64,000 bases of DNA, taken from contig NZ_HE610718.1 in the NCBI RefSeq assembly GCF_000321025.1, forward strand, positions 261,196 to 325,195, read 5' to 3'. This document shows, piece after piece, positions 28,999 to 37,829 of the stretch. Made by a program: the position numbers and the translations under genes. Origin of the DNA: Peptoniphilus senegalensis JC140 (GTDB lineage Bacteria; Bacillota; Clostridia; Tissierellales; Peptoniphilaceae). Numbering within the stretch: the first letter of the stretch is position 1; every line of letters starts with the position of its first letter. The notes under the pieces are model-generated. The model had not been told where the DNA came from and searched no databases. It saw only the letters and a program-made list of their open reading frames with translations.

Positions 28999-30158
28999 AT
29001 ATTAAACATGTCCTCGATTTGTTCATCAGTAAGTTCATAATTGTACCATTTTTGGTAATAATCTTTTATAACTTTGTTTAAGTCATAATCCTTAAAGGCT
29101 TCTGGGTAAGTTTCGCTGGCAAGCCATGCAAGAACAAGTGGAGCATCTGGGTTTGGTGTAAGCCAGTTCCACATACCTAACTTTGAGTTATAAACTCTCT
29201 TGTCCTTTACAGATTTTAAGTTAGAAAAATCAAAGCCTTCTACAGAATTGTTGTAAACATCTTCAGTCTTAATATTTAAAAGTCCTGGTCCATCAAGATA
29301 AAATATATCTGGGTTCCAAGAATAAATTTGCTCAACATTTACATTGGCATATCCCTTGGCTTCCCCTGCAACATTATTTACCTTTAGTCTCTTTAACCAA
29401 AAGTCTCCAAAAGTACCCTTGCCAGCAACAATTGGAGTGCCTTCTTGATACTTCCAAAGAATCATACCACTTGGCCTTTTATCTTCAGGAACTTTTGCAA
29501 TTCTTTCTTCAGCATCCTTAACAATATCGTCTCCAGCCTTTAAGAAGTCATCCATCTTTCCCTTTTCGCCAAAGACATCTTCAAGAAGTTTTAACCATTC
29601 GCCATATCTATTTATTGGATCTGCTGGAGTGTCTGCTCCCATAGTTACAAAACCAATACATGGCACGCCAGTCTTAGATAACTTTTCATATCTGTCTTGG
29701 TTCTTTGCATTGTAGAAAATTACATCTGGCTTTAACTTAATAATTTCTTCCACATTGATGTCTGATTGGCCTTGAACTGTGTTAGTTGCATCTAAAAGTT
29801 CTGGTGCCATGTCCTTTAAAACTGTATCAGAAATAACTTGCTTTAATGATCCAGCGTAACCCACAATATAAGGAGCCTTTCCTTCATTATATGCCATATA
29901 AGTAGATAAAATTGGCACTTGGTCAATTACAATCTTTTCAATTTTATTTGGCACTTCAACTTCGTGACCTGCGTGGTCAAGAACTATGTGACTTCCAGCT
30001 TCATCTGTTGAAACAACTTTCTCCTCGCTAGAAAGGTTTTTTGCTTCTGAATTTTTCCTTGCCTCATCGGGAGTCTTATTACATCCACCTAAAACTCCTG
30101 CTAGCATAATAAATACTAAGGCAAGACTTAGGACTTTTTTTGATTTTATGTTTTTCAT
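28995..30158 (-). CDS. ABC transporter substrate-binding lipoprotein, iron/corrinoid type
   Basis: 387 residues. A lipoprotein signal peptide with lipobox LGGC puts the cysteine at residue 26. The mature part is a helical-backbone binding protein (FecB/BtuF type) with IEKIVIDQVPI and LKPDVIFYNAKNQ. The ligand cannot be told from sequence; iron-siderophore, haem or cobalamin are the candidates. First gene of the importer operon, with two direct repeats in the region upstream. Confidence 0.9.
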   Translation of the reverse strand: MKNIKSKKVLSLALVFIMLAGVLGGCNKTPDEARKNSEAKNLSSEEKVVSTDEAGSHIVLDHAGHEVEVPNKIEKIVIDQVPILSTYMAYNEGKAPYIVGYAGSLKQVISDTVLKDMAPELLDATNTVQGQSDINVEEIIKLKPDVIFYNAKNQDRYEKLSKTGVPCIGFVTMGADTPADPINRYGEWLKLLEDVFGEKGKMDDFLKAGDDIVKDAEERIAKVPEDKRPSGMILWKYQEGTPIVAGKGTFGDFWLKRLKVNNVAGEAKGYANVNVEQIYSWNPDIFYLDGPGLLNIKTEDVYNNSVEGFDFSNLKSVKDKRVYNSKLGMWNWLTPNPDAPLVLAWLASETYPEAFKDYDLNKVIKDYYQKWYNYELTDEQIEDMFNI

Positions 30159-30226
30159 CTTTTACCTTCTTTCTATAAAATTTATTATTTTGAAAAACAA
30201 AATAAATCCATTTATTATTATAATAC

Positions 30227-30254
30227 ACTTGGAGCAATTTATACCGAACTTGGA
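30227..30254 (-). promoter_or_regulatory. Paired direct repeats upstream of the importer operon
   Basis: ACTTGGA occurs at 30227-30233 and 30248-30254, exactly 21 bp apart, each followed by a related CAATTTA/CAATATT tail. Two helical turns of spacing between the divergent importer and etfBA genes suggest a binding site for a dimeric or cooperative regulator. No known metal-regulator box is recognised. Confidence 0.4.
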
Positions 30255-30332
30255 CAATATTTTTTGAAGAGCGTAATATTTTTAAAAAATCTATTCTCAA
30301 ATTAATGTAAATACTTTACCTAATTTGGGGTA

Positions 30333-30341
30333 TGATATAAT
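30333..30341 (+). promoter_or_regulatory. Extended -10 promoter of etfB-etfA
   Basis: TGATATAAT, an extended -10, at 30333-30341. The -35 side is weak (TTTACC or CTTTAC at short spacing). The predicted start is about 25 nt upstream of the etfB ATG. Confidence 0.55.
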
Positions 30342-30371
30342 TATATTGAATAAATAATCTTAGGAGGAACT

Positions 30372-31169
30372 ATGAAAATATTATTATTGATGAAAACTGT
30401 TCCTGACACAACTAATGCGAGAATCGATCCAGAAACTAATAACTTAATTAGAGATGGAATTAAAACTATAATCAATCCATCAGACCTATGCGGATTGAAA
30501 TTTGCATTAAATATATCAGAACAAGTAGAAGAAAATGTTGAGATTGATGTCCTAACTATGGGACCACCATCTGCAGAAAAATATTTGCGTGAATGTATCC
30601 AAATGGGTGCAGAAGAAGCTTACCTATTGGAAGGACTTGAGTTTAAGGGTTCTGACACAATAGCAACTTCCTACGCCCTAGCTGAAGCAGCAAAATCAAT
30701 TGGAGATTACGATATAATCTTTACTGGCGACCAAACTATGGACGGCGACACTGGACAAGTTGGTCCACAAGTAGCTGAAAGACTTGGCATGAACCAAGTA
30801 ACTTATGTCTGCGACATTAATTATGTTGATGGAGAATTTGAAGTTAAAAGAAATATTGGCACAGGCATTGAAACTTTAAAACTTTCCACTCCTTTTGTGG
30901 CATCTGCACTTAAGGGCTCTGTAAATAAACCTTCAAAGTTTGCCCTAAAGAGAAGCGACATTGCAAAAGAAAAAGAAATTCACGAAATGACTCCATCTTC
31001 CCTTGGACTTGACCTTGATAAACTTGGACAAAAGGGGTCTCTTACAATTGTAAAAGATTTGTCTGCTCCAAGAAAATCTGAAGCAGGTAACCTTATTGAC
31101 AAAGGCTCTGCAAAAGAAAATATAGAAGAAGTCATAAAGATCTTAGAAGATAAGAAAATATTAGTGTAG
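30372..31169 (+). CDS. etfB: Electron transfer flavoprotein beta subunit (first copy)
   Basis: 265-residue cytosolic partner of EtfA. The nucleotide-site loop reads GDQTMDGDTGQVGPQVAERL, close to the DGDTxQVGP signature of bifurcating EtfB proteins that bind NADH and FAD (family knowledge). It would supply electrons to an acyl-CoA dehydrogenase with co-reduction of ferredoxin. AGGAGG precedes the ATG; etfA follows after 8 nt. No dehydrogenase gene is directly linked to this pair. Confidence 0.93.
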   Translation: MKILLLMKTVPDTTNARIDPETNNLIRDGIKTIINPSDLCGLKFALNISEQVEENVEIDVLTMGPPSAEKYLRECIQMGAEEAYLLEGLEFKGSDTIATSYALAEAAKSIGDYDIIFTGDQTMDGDTGQVGPQVAERLGMNQVTYVCDINYVDGEFEVKRNIGTGIETLKLSTPFVASALKGSVNKPSKFALKRSDIAKEKEIHEMTPSSLGLDLDKLGQKGSLTIVKDLSAPRKSEAGNLIDKGSAKENIEEVIKILEDKKILV

Positions 31170-31177
31170 GTGATAAA

Positions 31178-32173
31178 ATGAAAAAAGGAAATATTTGGGT
31201 AGTAAACGAAGCTTCAGAAGGTTCACTTTCACTTATTACTAAAGAAACTATGTCAAAGGCAAGAGAACTTTCTGATGAATTAGATAGAGAACTTGTAGCA
31301 GTAGAAATTGGCTACAAAAATGAAGAGCTTGCAAAGGAATCAGGCTACTATGGTGCAGACAAGGTAATAGAGGTAGATGACGAACTTTTAGAAAATTACA
31401 ACACACTTGCATATGCAAAAGTTTTGGAAGCCCTAATGGATAAGTACGATCCAGCAATTGTCATGCTGCCAGCCAGCCACAATGGTCGTGACTTGGCAGG
31501 AAGAGTTTCAGCAAAAAGACATGTTGGACTTGTTGCCGATTGCTCAGCTGTTGAACTAACAGAAGATAAGGCTGACATCAAATGGATAAGACCTTCCTTT
31601 GACGGAAAATTATTCTGCGATGTAAGAATTTTATCTGAAACAATGATGGCAACTATTGGAAGAGGCTCTTTTGTAGAAGCTCCTCGTGACGAGGCAAGAG
31701 AAGTTGAAATAATAAAAGAAGAAGCTGGACTAAGTGAAGAAGACCTAAAGACAAAATTCATTAATTTTGAAAAGACTGACATCAATCCACTTCTCGATAA
31801 ACTTCTTAATTCAAAGGTAGTTGTATCTGGCGGCAGAGGACTTGGCGGTCCAGAAAACTGGCACCTAGTAGAAGAACTTGCAGATGCCCTTGGCGGTGCA
31901 GTTGGAGCAACTAAAGCCGTAACAGACCTTGGCTGGTGCGACAAGGACCTACAAGTTGGTGTAACTGGCGTCCAAGTAAAACCAGACCTATACATTGCCC
32001 TCGGAATTTCTGGAGCCATCCAACACACAAAGGGCATGGAAAATTCTGCAACAATTATTGCCATCAACAATGACCCAGATGCAGCAATATTTAACACAGC
32101 ATCCTACGGAATAGTTGACGATTTATTTAATATAGTTCCAGACTTAATAGAAGAAATAAAAAATAGAAAATAA
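31178..32173 (+). CDS. etfA: Electron transfer flavoprotein alpha subunit (first copy)
   Basis: 331 residues. The C-terminal FAD domain begins at about 210 with VVSGGRGLGGPENWHLVEEL and continues IALGISGAIQHTKGMENS and IIAINNDPDAAIF. There is no N-terminal ferredoxin domain. It ends at a 22-bp perfect-arm terminator shared with the convergent lrgB operon. Confidence 0.94.
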   Translation: MKKGNIWVVNEASEGSLSLITKETMSKARELSDELDRELVAVEIGYKNEELAKESGYYGADKVIEVDDELLENYNTLAYAKVLEALMDKYDPAIVMLPASHNGRDLAGRVSAKRHVGLVADCSAVELTEDKADIKWIRPSFDGKLFCDVRILSETMMATIGRGSFVEAPRDEAREVEIIKEEAGLSEEDLKTKFINFEKTDINPLLDKLLNSKVVVSGGRGLGGPENWHLVEELADALGGAVGATKAVTDLGWCDKDLQVGVTGVQVKPDLYIALGISGAIQHTKGMENSATIIAINNDPDAAIFNTASYGIVDDLFNIVPDLIEEIKNRK

Positions 32174-32180
32174 AATAATT

Positions 32181-32226
32181 TAATGATAAGAAAAACAGAG
32201 ACGAGTCTCTGTTTTTCTTATCATTA
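32181..32226. terminator. Bidirectional terminator with 22-nt perfect arms
   Basis: The arms 32181-32202 and 32205-32226 are perfect reverse complements, separated by only GA. A-rich on one side and T-rich on the other, it can stop etfBA transcription and also read-through from the opposite side. Confidence 0.85.
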
Positions 32227-32233
32227 AAAAAGA

Positions 32234-32254
32234 CCTATTGAGGGAGACAATAGG
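32234..32254 (-). terminator. Terminator of the ldh-acd-etf-lrg operon
   Basis: CCTATTG (32234-32240) pairs with CAATAGG (32248-32254). On the minus strand the stem is followed by TCTTTTTT, and lrgB ends 37 nt earlier. Confidence 0.75.
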
Positions 32255-32290
32255 CCTAATAAATTTATTTAGTTCAAAACAACATTCGCC

Positions 32291-32983
32291 TTAAAACAAA
32301 GTTTCTATAACTTTCATTGCCACTGGCATTAGGATTACAGTCACAAGACCTGCCACTGCAATAGAAAGTCCACTCATTGCACCTTGGATCTCTCCAAGCT
32401 TTCTTGCTTCAGACGTTCCAACTGCGTGAGAAGATGTACCAATTGCAACACCTTGTGCCGTTGGGTCCTTTATCCTAAAGAGCTTTATGATCATTGGCGC
32501 AATAACTGCACCAGTTACCCCTCTTATTACTACAAGGACTGCAGTAATAGCAGAGGCGCCACCATACTCTTCAGAAAGAGAAATTGCAATTGCAGTCGTA
32601 ATTGATTGCGGAGTTGCAGATACAACTATGTTTTTGTCAAAGCCAGCCATGTGGAAGACAAAGACCACAAATAACATTGCAATTACAGAGCCAAGTACCG
32701 TTCCTGAAAGAATTGGGATTAAATTTTTCTTTAGTTCAGGCAAATTTTCGTACAAATCAACAACCATTGCTACTGTGGCAGGAGCGATGAAAAACATTAT
32801 AAAGTCTCCACCTTGCTTATAATCTTCGTAAGATATTCCCGTCAACTTTAAAAATAATATACATAGCGCAATGGATATTAATAGAGGATTAGCCAAAGGA
32901 GTTTTTAATTTTTTGTTTATCATCTTTCCTATTTCAAAAGTTGCAAAAGTCAAGATGATACCAAAGTATTTGTTACTAAACAT
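32291..32983 (-). CDS. lrgB: LrgB/YohK family membrane protein
   Basis: 230 residues, six to eight membrane segments. GTVLGSVIAMLFVV, TPQSITTAIAISLSEEYGG and the C-terminal GIGTSSHAVGTSEARKLGE-like stretch (AIGTSSHAVGTSEARKLGE) are the LrgB marks. LrgAB pairs were described as murein hydrolase modulators, but relatives in Bacillus and Streptococcus act in pyruvate uptake. The operon context here points to lactate, pyruvate or a related acid. The ATG at 32981-32983 has AGGAGGAAAG upstream and overlaps lrgA by 8 nt. Confidence 0.88.
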   Translation of the reverse strand: MFSNKYFGIILTFATFEIGKMINKKLKTPLANPLLISIALCILFLKLTGISYEDYKQGGDFIMFFIAPATVAMVVDLYENLPELKKNLIPILSGTVLGSVIAMLFVVFVFHMAGFDKNIVVSATPQSITTAIAISLSEEYGGASAITAVLVVIRGVTGAVIAPMIIKLFRIKDPTAQGVAIGTSSHAVGTSEARKLGEIQGAMSGLSIAVAGLVTVILMPVAMKVIETLF

Positions 32984-33326
32984 CTTTCCTCCTTTGTAAA
33001 AGTTCAATAATCTTTCCAGTAAGTCCCATTGTTATAGCTGTGCCAAGGACTACTAGACCAACAAGTAGTGCAGCCTTTCCCCTTATCTCATCATAGGAAT
33101 TTATAATGCCAACGCCTGCTGGCACAAATAAAATTGCCAAATTTTGTAAAATTCCATTGGAAGTCTTTTTAACATCGTCAGGCTTAATTAGTCCAACAGA
33201 AAAGGCTATGAAGAGATAAATCATACCATAAACTGCTTCTGGTATTGGGAAATTTATAAGATGCCTAGTTACAACACCAAGCATAAGACATACACATAAT
33301 ATTACAAATTCCTTTAAATAATTCAT
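32976..33326 (-). CDS. lrgA: LrgA/CidA family holin-like membrane protein
   Basis: 116 residues with four membrane segments. LINFPIPEAVYGMIYLFIAF and NLAILFVPAGVGIINSYDEI are the family blocks, with the usual glycine after the second-segment proline replaced by alanine-valine-tyrosine. It partners LrgB. It follows etfA by 7 nt within an operon for hydroxyacid oxidation, which favours a transport role. Confidence 0.88.
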   Translation of the reverse strand: MNYLKEFVILCVCLMLGVVTRHLINFPIPEAVYGMIYLFIAFSVGLIKPDDVKKTSNGILQNLAILFVPAGVGIINSYDEIRGKAALLVGLVVLGTAITMGLTGKIIELLQRRKDV

Positions 33327-33333
33327 AAGTCAC

Positions 33334-34305
33334 CTATGCGTTAGCTTTTAACTTTTTCACTTCTTCAATTAATAGAGGAAGGATAACCTTGCAGTCTCCA
33401 ACTATTCCCACATCAGCTATGTTAAATATAGGAGCGTCTTCGTCCTTATTTATTGCTAGGATAAATCCAGAATTTTCCATTCCAGAGATATGTTGCACTG
33501 CACCAGAAACTCCACAGCCAATGTATAAAGCAGGCGAAACAATTTTACCTGATTGACCAATTTGTGAAGCCTTAGGAAGAACTCCATCATCAATTACAGG
33601 TCTTGTTCCAGAAATTGGAGCGCTGAAGGCATCAGCAAGTTCCTTTACAAGTGGGAAGATTTCGTCAGATGATGCCCCTCTACCACAAGTTACAATGATA
33701 GGTGCATCTTCAAGATTTATTTCAGCACCTGCTGCCATTACAACTTCTCTTATGATTGACTTTATGTCCTTCACTTCATCAATATTTTCTTCCACAAGAT
33801 TTCCTGCACCATTTAGGTCATCTCTCTTGTCGAAAGAACCAGCTCTCACTGCAATAACCCTTGGCGCTTTATTTACCTTTGATTCAGTTAAAACTGTTGC
33901 CCCATAAGAAGGAGTTACATAGATAAGTTCTTCTCCGTCAAATTTTATTTCCATTACATTAGTAACAGAAACAGTATCAAGACTTGCAGCTACATTTGCA
34001 GCTAAATCTTTTCCGTCAAGACTTCCTGGTAAGAAAATATCTTCACATTCATATTTTTTAGAAACTTCAACAATAATATTTGTGAAGTCTTCCATATTGT
34101 AAGCATCTCTTTTTACAAGTACAATTTCTTCTGCTCCAGCTGCCTTAACTTTAGCAAGTTCTCCATCAGCTAGTTCACAAGTGATTAGAGCAATAGACTT
34201 AGTTCCCTTTTCAGCTGCAATTTCACTTGCTTTAGAAAGAGATTCTAAAGAAAGTTTAATAGGAGCAACCTCTTTAATTTCTATATAAGTTAATATATTT
34301 TTCAT
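33334..34305 (-). CDS. etfA: Electron transfer flavoprotein alpha subunit (second copy)
   Basis: 323 residues. The FAD domain has VTCGRGASSDEIFPLVKELA and YIGCGVSGAVQHISGMENSG, then LAINKDEDAPIFNIADVGIV. It is clearly divergent from the copy at 31178-32173, so the two are not a recent duplication. It sits 9 nt behind its partner etfB and is followed by lrgA. Confidence 0.93.
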   Translation of the reverse strand: MKNILTYIEIKEVAPIKLSLESLSKASEIAAEKGTKSIALITCELADGELAKVKAAGAEEIVLVKRDAYNMEDFTNIIVEVSKKYECEDIFLPGSLDGKDLAANVAASLDTVSVTNVMEIKFDGEELIYVTPSYGATVLTESKVNKAPRVIAVRAGSFDKRDDLNGAGNLVEENIDEVKDIKSIIREVVMAAGAEINLEDAPIIVTCGRGASSDEIFPLVKELADAFSAPISGTRPVIDDGVLPKASQIGQSGKIVSPALYIGCGVSGAVQHISGMENSGFILAINKDEDAPIFNIADVGIVGDCKVILPLLIEEVKKLKANA

Positions 34306-34314
34306 CTTTTCCTC

Positions 34315-35082
34315 CTATAAAACCTTTTGTTCCATCAAAATTGCAATAGCCTTTGCTACGCTGTCAGCTGGCTCTTCTTCTTGAATCTTAACTCCAGCTT
34401 CTCTCTTCTTAGGCTCGAAATCTTTAATTTCTTCAAGAGTTAAAGTAGAATCAGTGCTAACATCAAAGTCTTCAATTGTTTGTCTTCTTGCAGCCATCTT
34501 TGATTTTATAGTAGGGTATCTTGGTTCATAGTCTGGCTTAGCAATAGTAACAACACAAGGAGTTTTTGTTTCAATTTCTCTATAGCCACCGTCGATTTCT
34601 TGCTTAGTTATAAGTTTGTCGCCATCTAATTTCATTTCGATAACAGATGTAACAACACCAAGATCAGATTTATTTGCATAATAAACTCCAACTTGTGAGC
34701 CTTCAGCATCAGTAGTTTCTTTTCCAAAGCATATAAGGTCAAATTTTCCAAATTCTCCTTCTAATTTTTCCTTTGCTCCCATAAGAATTTCTGTAATCAT
34801 TTTTGCGTCAAGATTTCTATAATCATCACGCTTTACTAAGTAGGCTTTGTCAGCTCCAACTGCTAGACAGTTTTTAAGAGAATTTTTAACCTCTTCACTT
34901 CCAATAGAAAGAACAGTTACTTGTCCTTCAACTTTTTCCTTTAATCTTACAGCCATTTCAAGGGAATAAGTGTCAAAGGCATTTACAACAGGTGTGATAG
35001 AATCAATGGCAGCTCTGTCATCAATGACAGAAACTGCAACTGAATCATCAGGCACTTCTTTTATACATACTAAAATATTCAT
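34315..35082 (-). CDS. etfB: Electron transfer flavoprotein beta subunit (second copy)
   Basis: 255 residues. In place of the DGDTGQVGP loop of the first copy it has ETTDAEGSQVGVYYANKS. The change at the nucleotide loop may alter whether NADH is used, so this copy may instead shuttle electrons between its operon partners. It follows the acyl-CoA dehydrogenase gene by 2 nt, which indicates tight coupling. Confidence 0.92.
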   Translation of the reverse strand: MNILVCIKEVPDDSVAVSVIDDRAAIDSITPVVNAFDTYSLEMAVRLKEKVEGQVTVLSIGSEEVKNSLKNCLAVGADKAYLVKRDDYRNLDAKMITEILMGAKEKLEGEFGKFDLICFGKETTDAEGSQVGVYYANKSDLGVVTSVIEMKLDGDKLITKQEIDGGYREIETKTPCVVTIAKPDYEPRYPTIKSKMAARRQTIEDFDVSTDSTLTLEEIKDFEPKKREAGVKIQEEEPADSVAKAIAILMEQKVL

Positions 35083-35084
35083 TA

Positions 35085-36221
35085 TTAACCTCTCAATAAA
35101 TTATTAGCAACAACAATTCTTAAAATTTCGTTAGTACCTTCAAAAATTTGGAAGATTTTTGCATCTCTTAAAAGTTTTTCAACTGGATATTCTCTGCTGT
35201 ATCCATAACCACCAAATAATTGAATAGCATCTTCAGCCACTCTCATAGCAATATCAGATGCAAAGCATTTTGCAATTGCAGACTCTCTATTGTAGCTTAG
35301 GCCCATATCCATTCTTGTAAGTGCATTGGCAACCATTTGTCTTGCAACTTCTGTTTGAATGTCCATATCAGCAAGCTTAAATTGAATAGCTTGGTTTGCA
35401 TTAATAGCTTTGCCAAATTGGATTCTTTCATCTGTATATTTTTTAGCTTCATCAATTCCTCTTTGAGCGATACCAACAGCAATACAGCCCATCCACGCTC
35501 TAGCTTGGTCAAGAGTTTTCATTGCAATAGAAAATCCCTTGCCTTCTTCGCCAATAAGATTTGATGCAGGAATTCTGCAATCTTCAAGAACAACATCAGT
35601 TGTATTAGAAGTTCTAATTCCCATCTTGTCTTCTTCCTTGCCTGAGCTTAGACCAGGAGTTCCAGCTGGCACTAAGAACATAGAAAGTCCCTTTACGCCC
35701 TTAGATTTATCAGTTGAGGCAGTAATACAATAATAAGATGCAACAGCACCATTAGTGATAAAGCACTTTCTACCATTTAAAACATATTCGTCGCCATCTT
35801 TTACAGCAGTAGTAGTTCCTGAGCTTGCATCAGAACCAGCACCTGGTTCAGTAAGACAGAAAGCACCAAGTCCGCCTTCCATAGCGATGTCGGCTACATA
35901 ATTTTTTTGCTCTTCGCTTCCTGCAATTAGAACTGGTTTCATTCCAAGTCCAGATGCAGAAATAGTAGTTGCAAAACCAGCATCAGCCTTTGCCATTTCT
36001 TCAAATAGAGCAGCAACATCAACTCTTGAAAGACCAGGACCACCTAATTCTTCAGGCACTTCAAGGGCAAAGTAACCTTGTTCCTTTGCCTTTTCATATA
36101 ATTCTTCTGGCCATTCTCCAGTCTTGTCAGCCTCTTTACAAACTTCAACAACTTCTTTCTCACAGAAGTTTCTAACATCTAAAAGCAAGTCCTTTGCTTC
36201 TTCAGAAATTAAATATGACAT
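35085..36221 (-). CDS. Acyl-CoA dehydrogenase, short-chain/butyryl-CoA type
   Basis: 378 residues of normal length. CLTEPGAGSDASSGTTTAVK and CFITNGAVASYYCITA form the flavin-binding middle domain; QLFGGYGYSREYPVEKLLRD and IFEGTNEILRIVVANNLL are in the C-terminal domain, with the catalytic glutamate expected in the EGTNE segment. It would reduce crotonyl-CoA or acryloyl-CoA-like substrates with electrons from EtfAB. The exact chain length cannot be read by eye. Confidence 0.93.
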   Translation of the reverse strand: MSYLISEEAKDLLLDVRNFCEKEVVEVCKEADKTGEWPEELYEKAKEQGYFALEVPEELGGPGLSRVDVAALFEEMAKADAGFATTISASGLGMKPVLIAGSEEQKNYVADIAMEGGLGAFCLTEPGAGSDASSGTTTAVKDGDEYVLNGRKCFITNGAVASYYCITASTDKSKGVKGLSMFLVPAGTPGLSSGKEEDKMGIRTSNTTDVVLEDCRIPASNLIGEEGKGFSIAMKTLDQARAWMGCIAVGIAQRGIDEAKKYTDERIQFGKAINANQAIQFKLADMDIQTEVARQMVANALTRMDMGLSYNRESAIAKCFASDIAMRVAEDAIQLFGGYGYSREYPVEKLLRDAKIFQIFEGTNEILRIVVANNLLRG

Positions 36222-36243
36222 CTTTATCCCCTTTTTCTCTTAA

Positions 36244-37656
36244 TTAAATAACTTTGTTTGGATTTAAAATCATGTTAGGGTCAAATACCTTTTTAATACC
36301 TCTCATAAGTTCAGTATTAACATCCCCTTCAAACATCTTTAAGAATTCTTTTTTACCGTAACCAATTCCGTGTTCACCAGAAATTTGTCCGCCCATTTCA
36401 TAAGCTTTTCCATAAATATCCTTCATGAAAACATCAACTTCTTTCAAGAATTCTTCTTTTTCCATGTCATTTGAACAAGCGTAAATGTGTAAGTTACCAT
36501 CGCCTGCGTGACCAAAGCTCTTAACTTCAAATGAGAAGTCCTTGCCTCTTTGATTTACATAAGAAACATACTTAGCAATCATGTTAATAGGCACAACAAC
36601 ATCACATTCATCAAGAAGTTTAGTTTGTGATTCAATAGCTTCAAGGAAAGAAGATCTAGCAGCCCAAGCTTCTTTAATTTTATTAGGAGTATCAGCAACA
36701 AGAATATCAATTGCTCCAGCTTCCATTAAAACTTCAGCAGCCTTTTCTGTAATGTCATTAAGTTCATCTTCATCGTTGCCATCAAAAGTTATAAGAAGAT
36801 AAGCACCAATGTCAATTCCTTCTAATTCCTTAGGGAAAGTTGCCTTGCCAATATAAATTTCAGACATATTTACAATTTCTTTTTCCATAAATTCAATAGC
36901 TTGTGGATTTAAGTGAGCCTTGAAAAGTTGTGGAACAGTTGAAATACAAGTGTCAAGATCTTCGTAAGGAACAATTAGAGAAATAGTTTCCTTTGGAGCT
37001 GGAATAATTTTTAAAGTAAGTTCAGTAATAATTCCAAGAGTACCTTCAGATCCAATGATAAGATCCTTTAGAGAGTAACCAGTTGAAGTTTTAGATACAG
37101 TGGCACCAAATTGAGTGATTTCGCCAGTAGGAAGAACAACTTCCATTGAGCGCACATAATTTCTTGTAGTGCCATACTTAACAGCTCTCATACCACCAGC
37201 ATTAGTAGAAACATTTCCGCCAAGTGTTGCAAACTTTTCGCCTGGATCAGGTGGGTACATATAACCTCTTGACAAACAATCTTCAGCAAGATCATTTAAT
37301 AAAACACCTGGTTCAACTTTTACAACCATGTTTTCTTCATCATAAGCAAGGATTTTGTTCATTGATTGCATATTGATCATTACGCCGCCAAATCTACAAA
37401 CACCAGCACCAGTAAGACCAGTACCAGCACCTCTTGCCAATACAGGAATTTTATTTTCGTTACAAATTTTAACTACTTCAGAAATTTCCTTTGCATTAAC
37501 TGCATCAACAACTAGGTCAGGTTGTCCTTCGCCATAAATAGGCATTTCATCGTGGAAGAAGTCAATATTGATTTCTTCGCCAACATATACCTTGCCGCTA
37601 ACAGCAGCTTTAATGTCTTCAATAACTTTATCTGTTACAGAATTATAATTTACCAT
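36244..37656 (-). CDS. FAD-linked 2-hydroxyacid dehydrogenase (GlcD/D-lactate dehydrogenase family)
   Basis: 470 residues. The PCMH-type FAD domain has PVLARGAGTGLTGAGVC, YPPDPGEKFATLGGNVSTNA and IGSEGTLGIITELTLK; the C-terminal substrate domain has SFGHAGDGNLHIYACSNDME and GQISGEHGIGYGKKEFLK with metal-binding histidines. Members oxidise D-lactate, glycolate or D-2-hydroxyglutarate, several with an Etf pair as acceptor. Here it is the first gene of an operon with acyl-CoA dehydrogenase, etfBA and lrgAB. D-lactate is my first choice; 2-hydroxyglutarate is a serious alternative in a glutamate fermenter. Confidence 0.9.
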   Translation of the reverse strand: MVNYNSVTDKVIEDIKAAVSGKVYVGEEINIDFFHDEMPIYGEGQPDLVVDAVNAKEISEVVKICNENKIPVLARGAGTGLTGAGVCRFGGVMINMQSMNKILAYDEENMVVKVEPGVLLNDLAEDCLSRGYMYPPDPGEKFATLGGNVSTNAGGMRAVKYGTTRNYVRSMEVVLPTGEITQFGATVSKTSTGYSLKDLIIGSEGTLGIITELTLKIIPAPKETISLIVPYEDLDTCISTVPQLFKAHLNPQAIEFMEKEIVNMSEIYIGKATFPKELEGIDIGAYLLITFDGNDEDELNDITEKAAEVLMEAGAIDILVADTPNKIKEAWAARSSFLEAIESQTKLLDECDVVVPINMIAKYVSYVNQRGKDFSFEVKSFGHAGDGNLHIYACSNDMEKEEFLKEVDVFMKDIYGKAYEMGGQISGEHGIGYGKKEFLKMFEGDVNTELMRGIKKVFDPNMILNPNKVI

Positions 37657-37746
37657 TATTTCCCTCCATTGATTTTTAAAAATATTCTTATAGATTTAAT
37701 TATATATCCTTATTATAGAAAAACGCTTTGTTAGTAGTTGCAATAT

Positions 37747-37783
37747 CTTGAATAAAATTTACAATATTTGACTTTTATTCAAG
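37747..37783. promoter_or_regulatory. Perfect inverted repeat, probable operator between divergent genes
   Basis: CTTGAATAAAA (37747-37757) and TTTTATTCAAG (37773-37783) are exact reverse complements around 15 nt. It lies between the hydroxyacid dehydrogenase operon and the HTH regulator, and its right arm overlaps the -35 and spacer of the regulator's promoter. There is no T-run, so an operator is more likely than a terminator. Confidence 0.65.
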
Positions 37784-37796
37784 TAATTAATATAAT
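37768..37796 (+). promoter_or_regulatory. Promoter of the HTH regulator gene
   Basis: TTGACT (37768-37773), a 17-nt spacer and perfect TATAAT (37791-37796). The overlap with the inverted repeat predicts autorepression. The opposite-strand promoter is less clear: TTGCAA and TATAAT are present but 20 nt apart. Confidence 0.75.
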
Positions 37797-37829
37797 TTAT
37801 ACATATTATTTTAAGAAGGGAGAAAAAGT

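Noticed and set aside
31396-32097. 233-codon minus-strand frame opposite etfA
   Set aside because: It lies wholly within a well-conserved etfA gene and shows no family or ribosome site.
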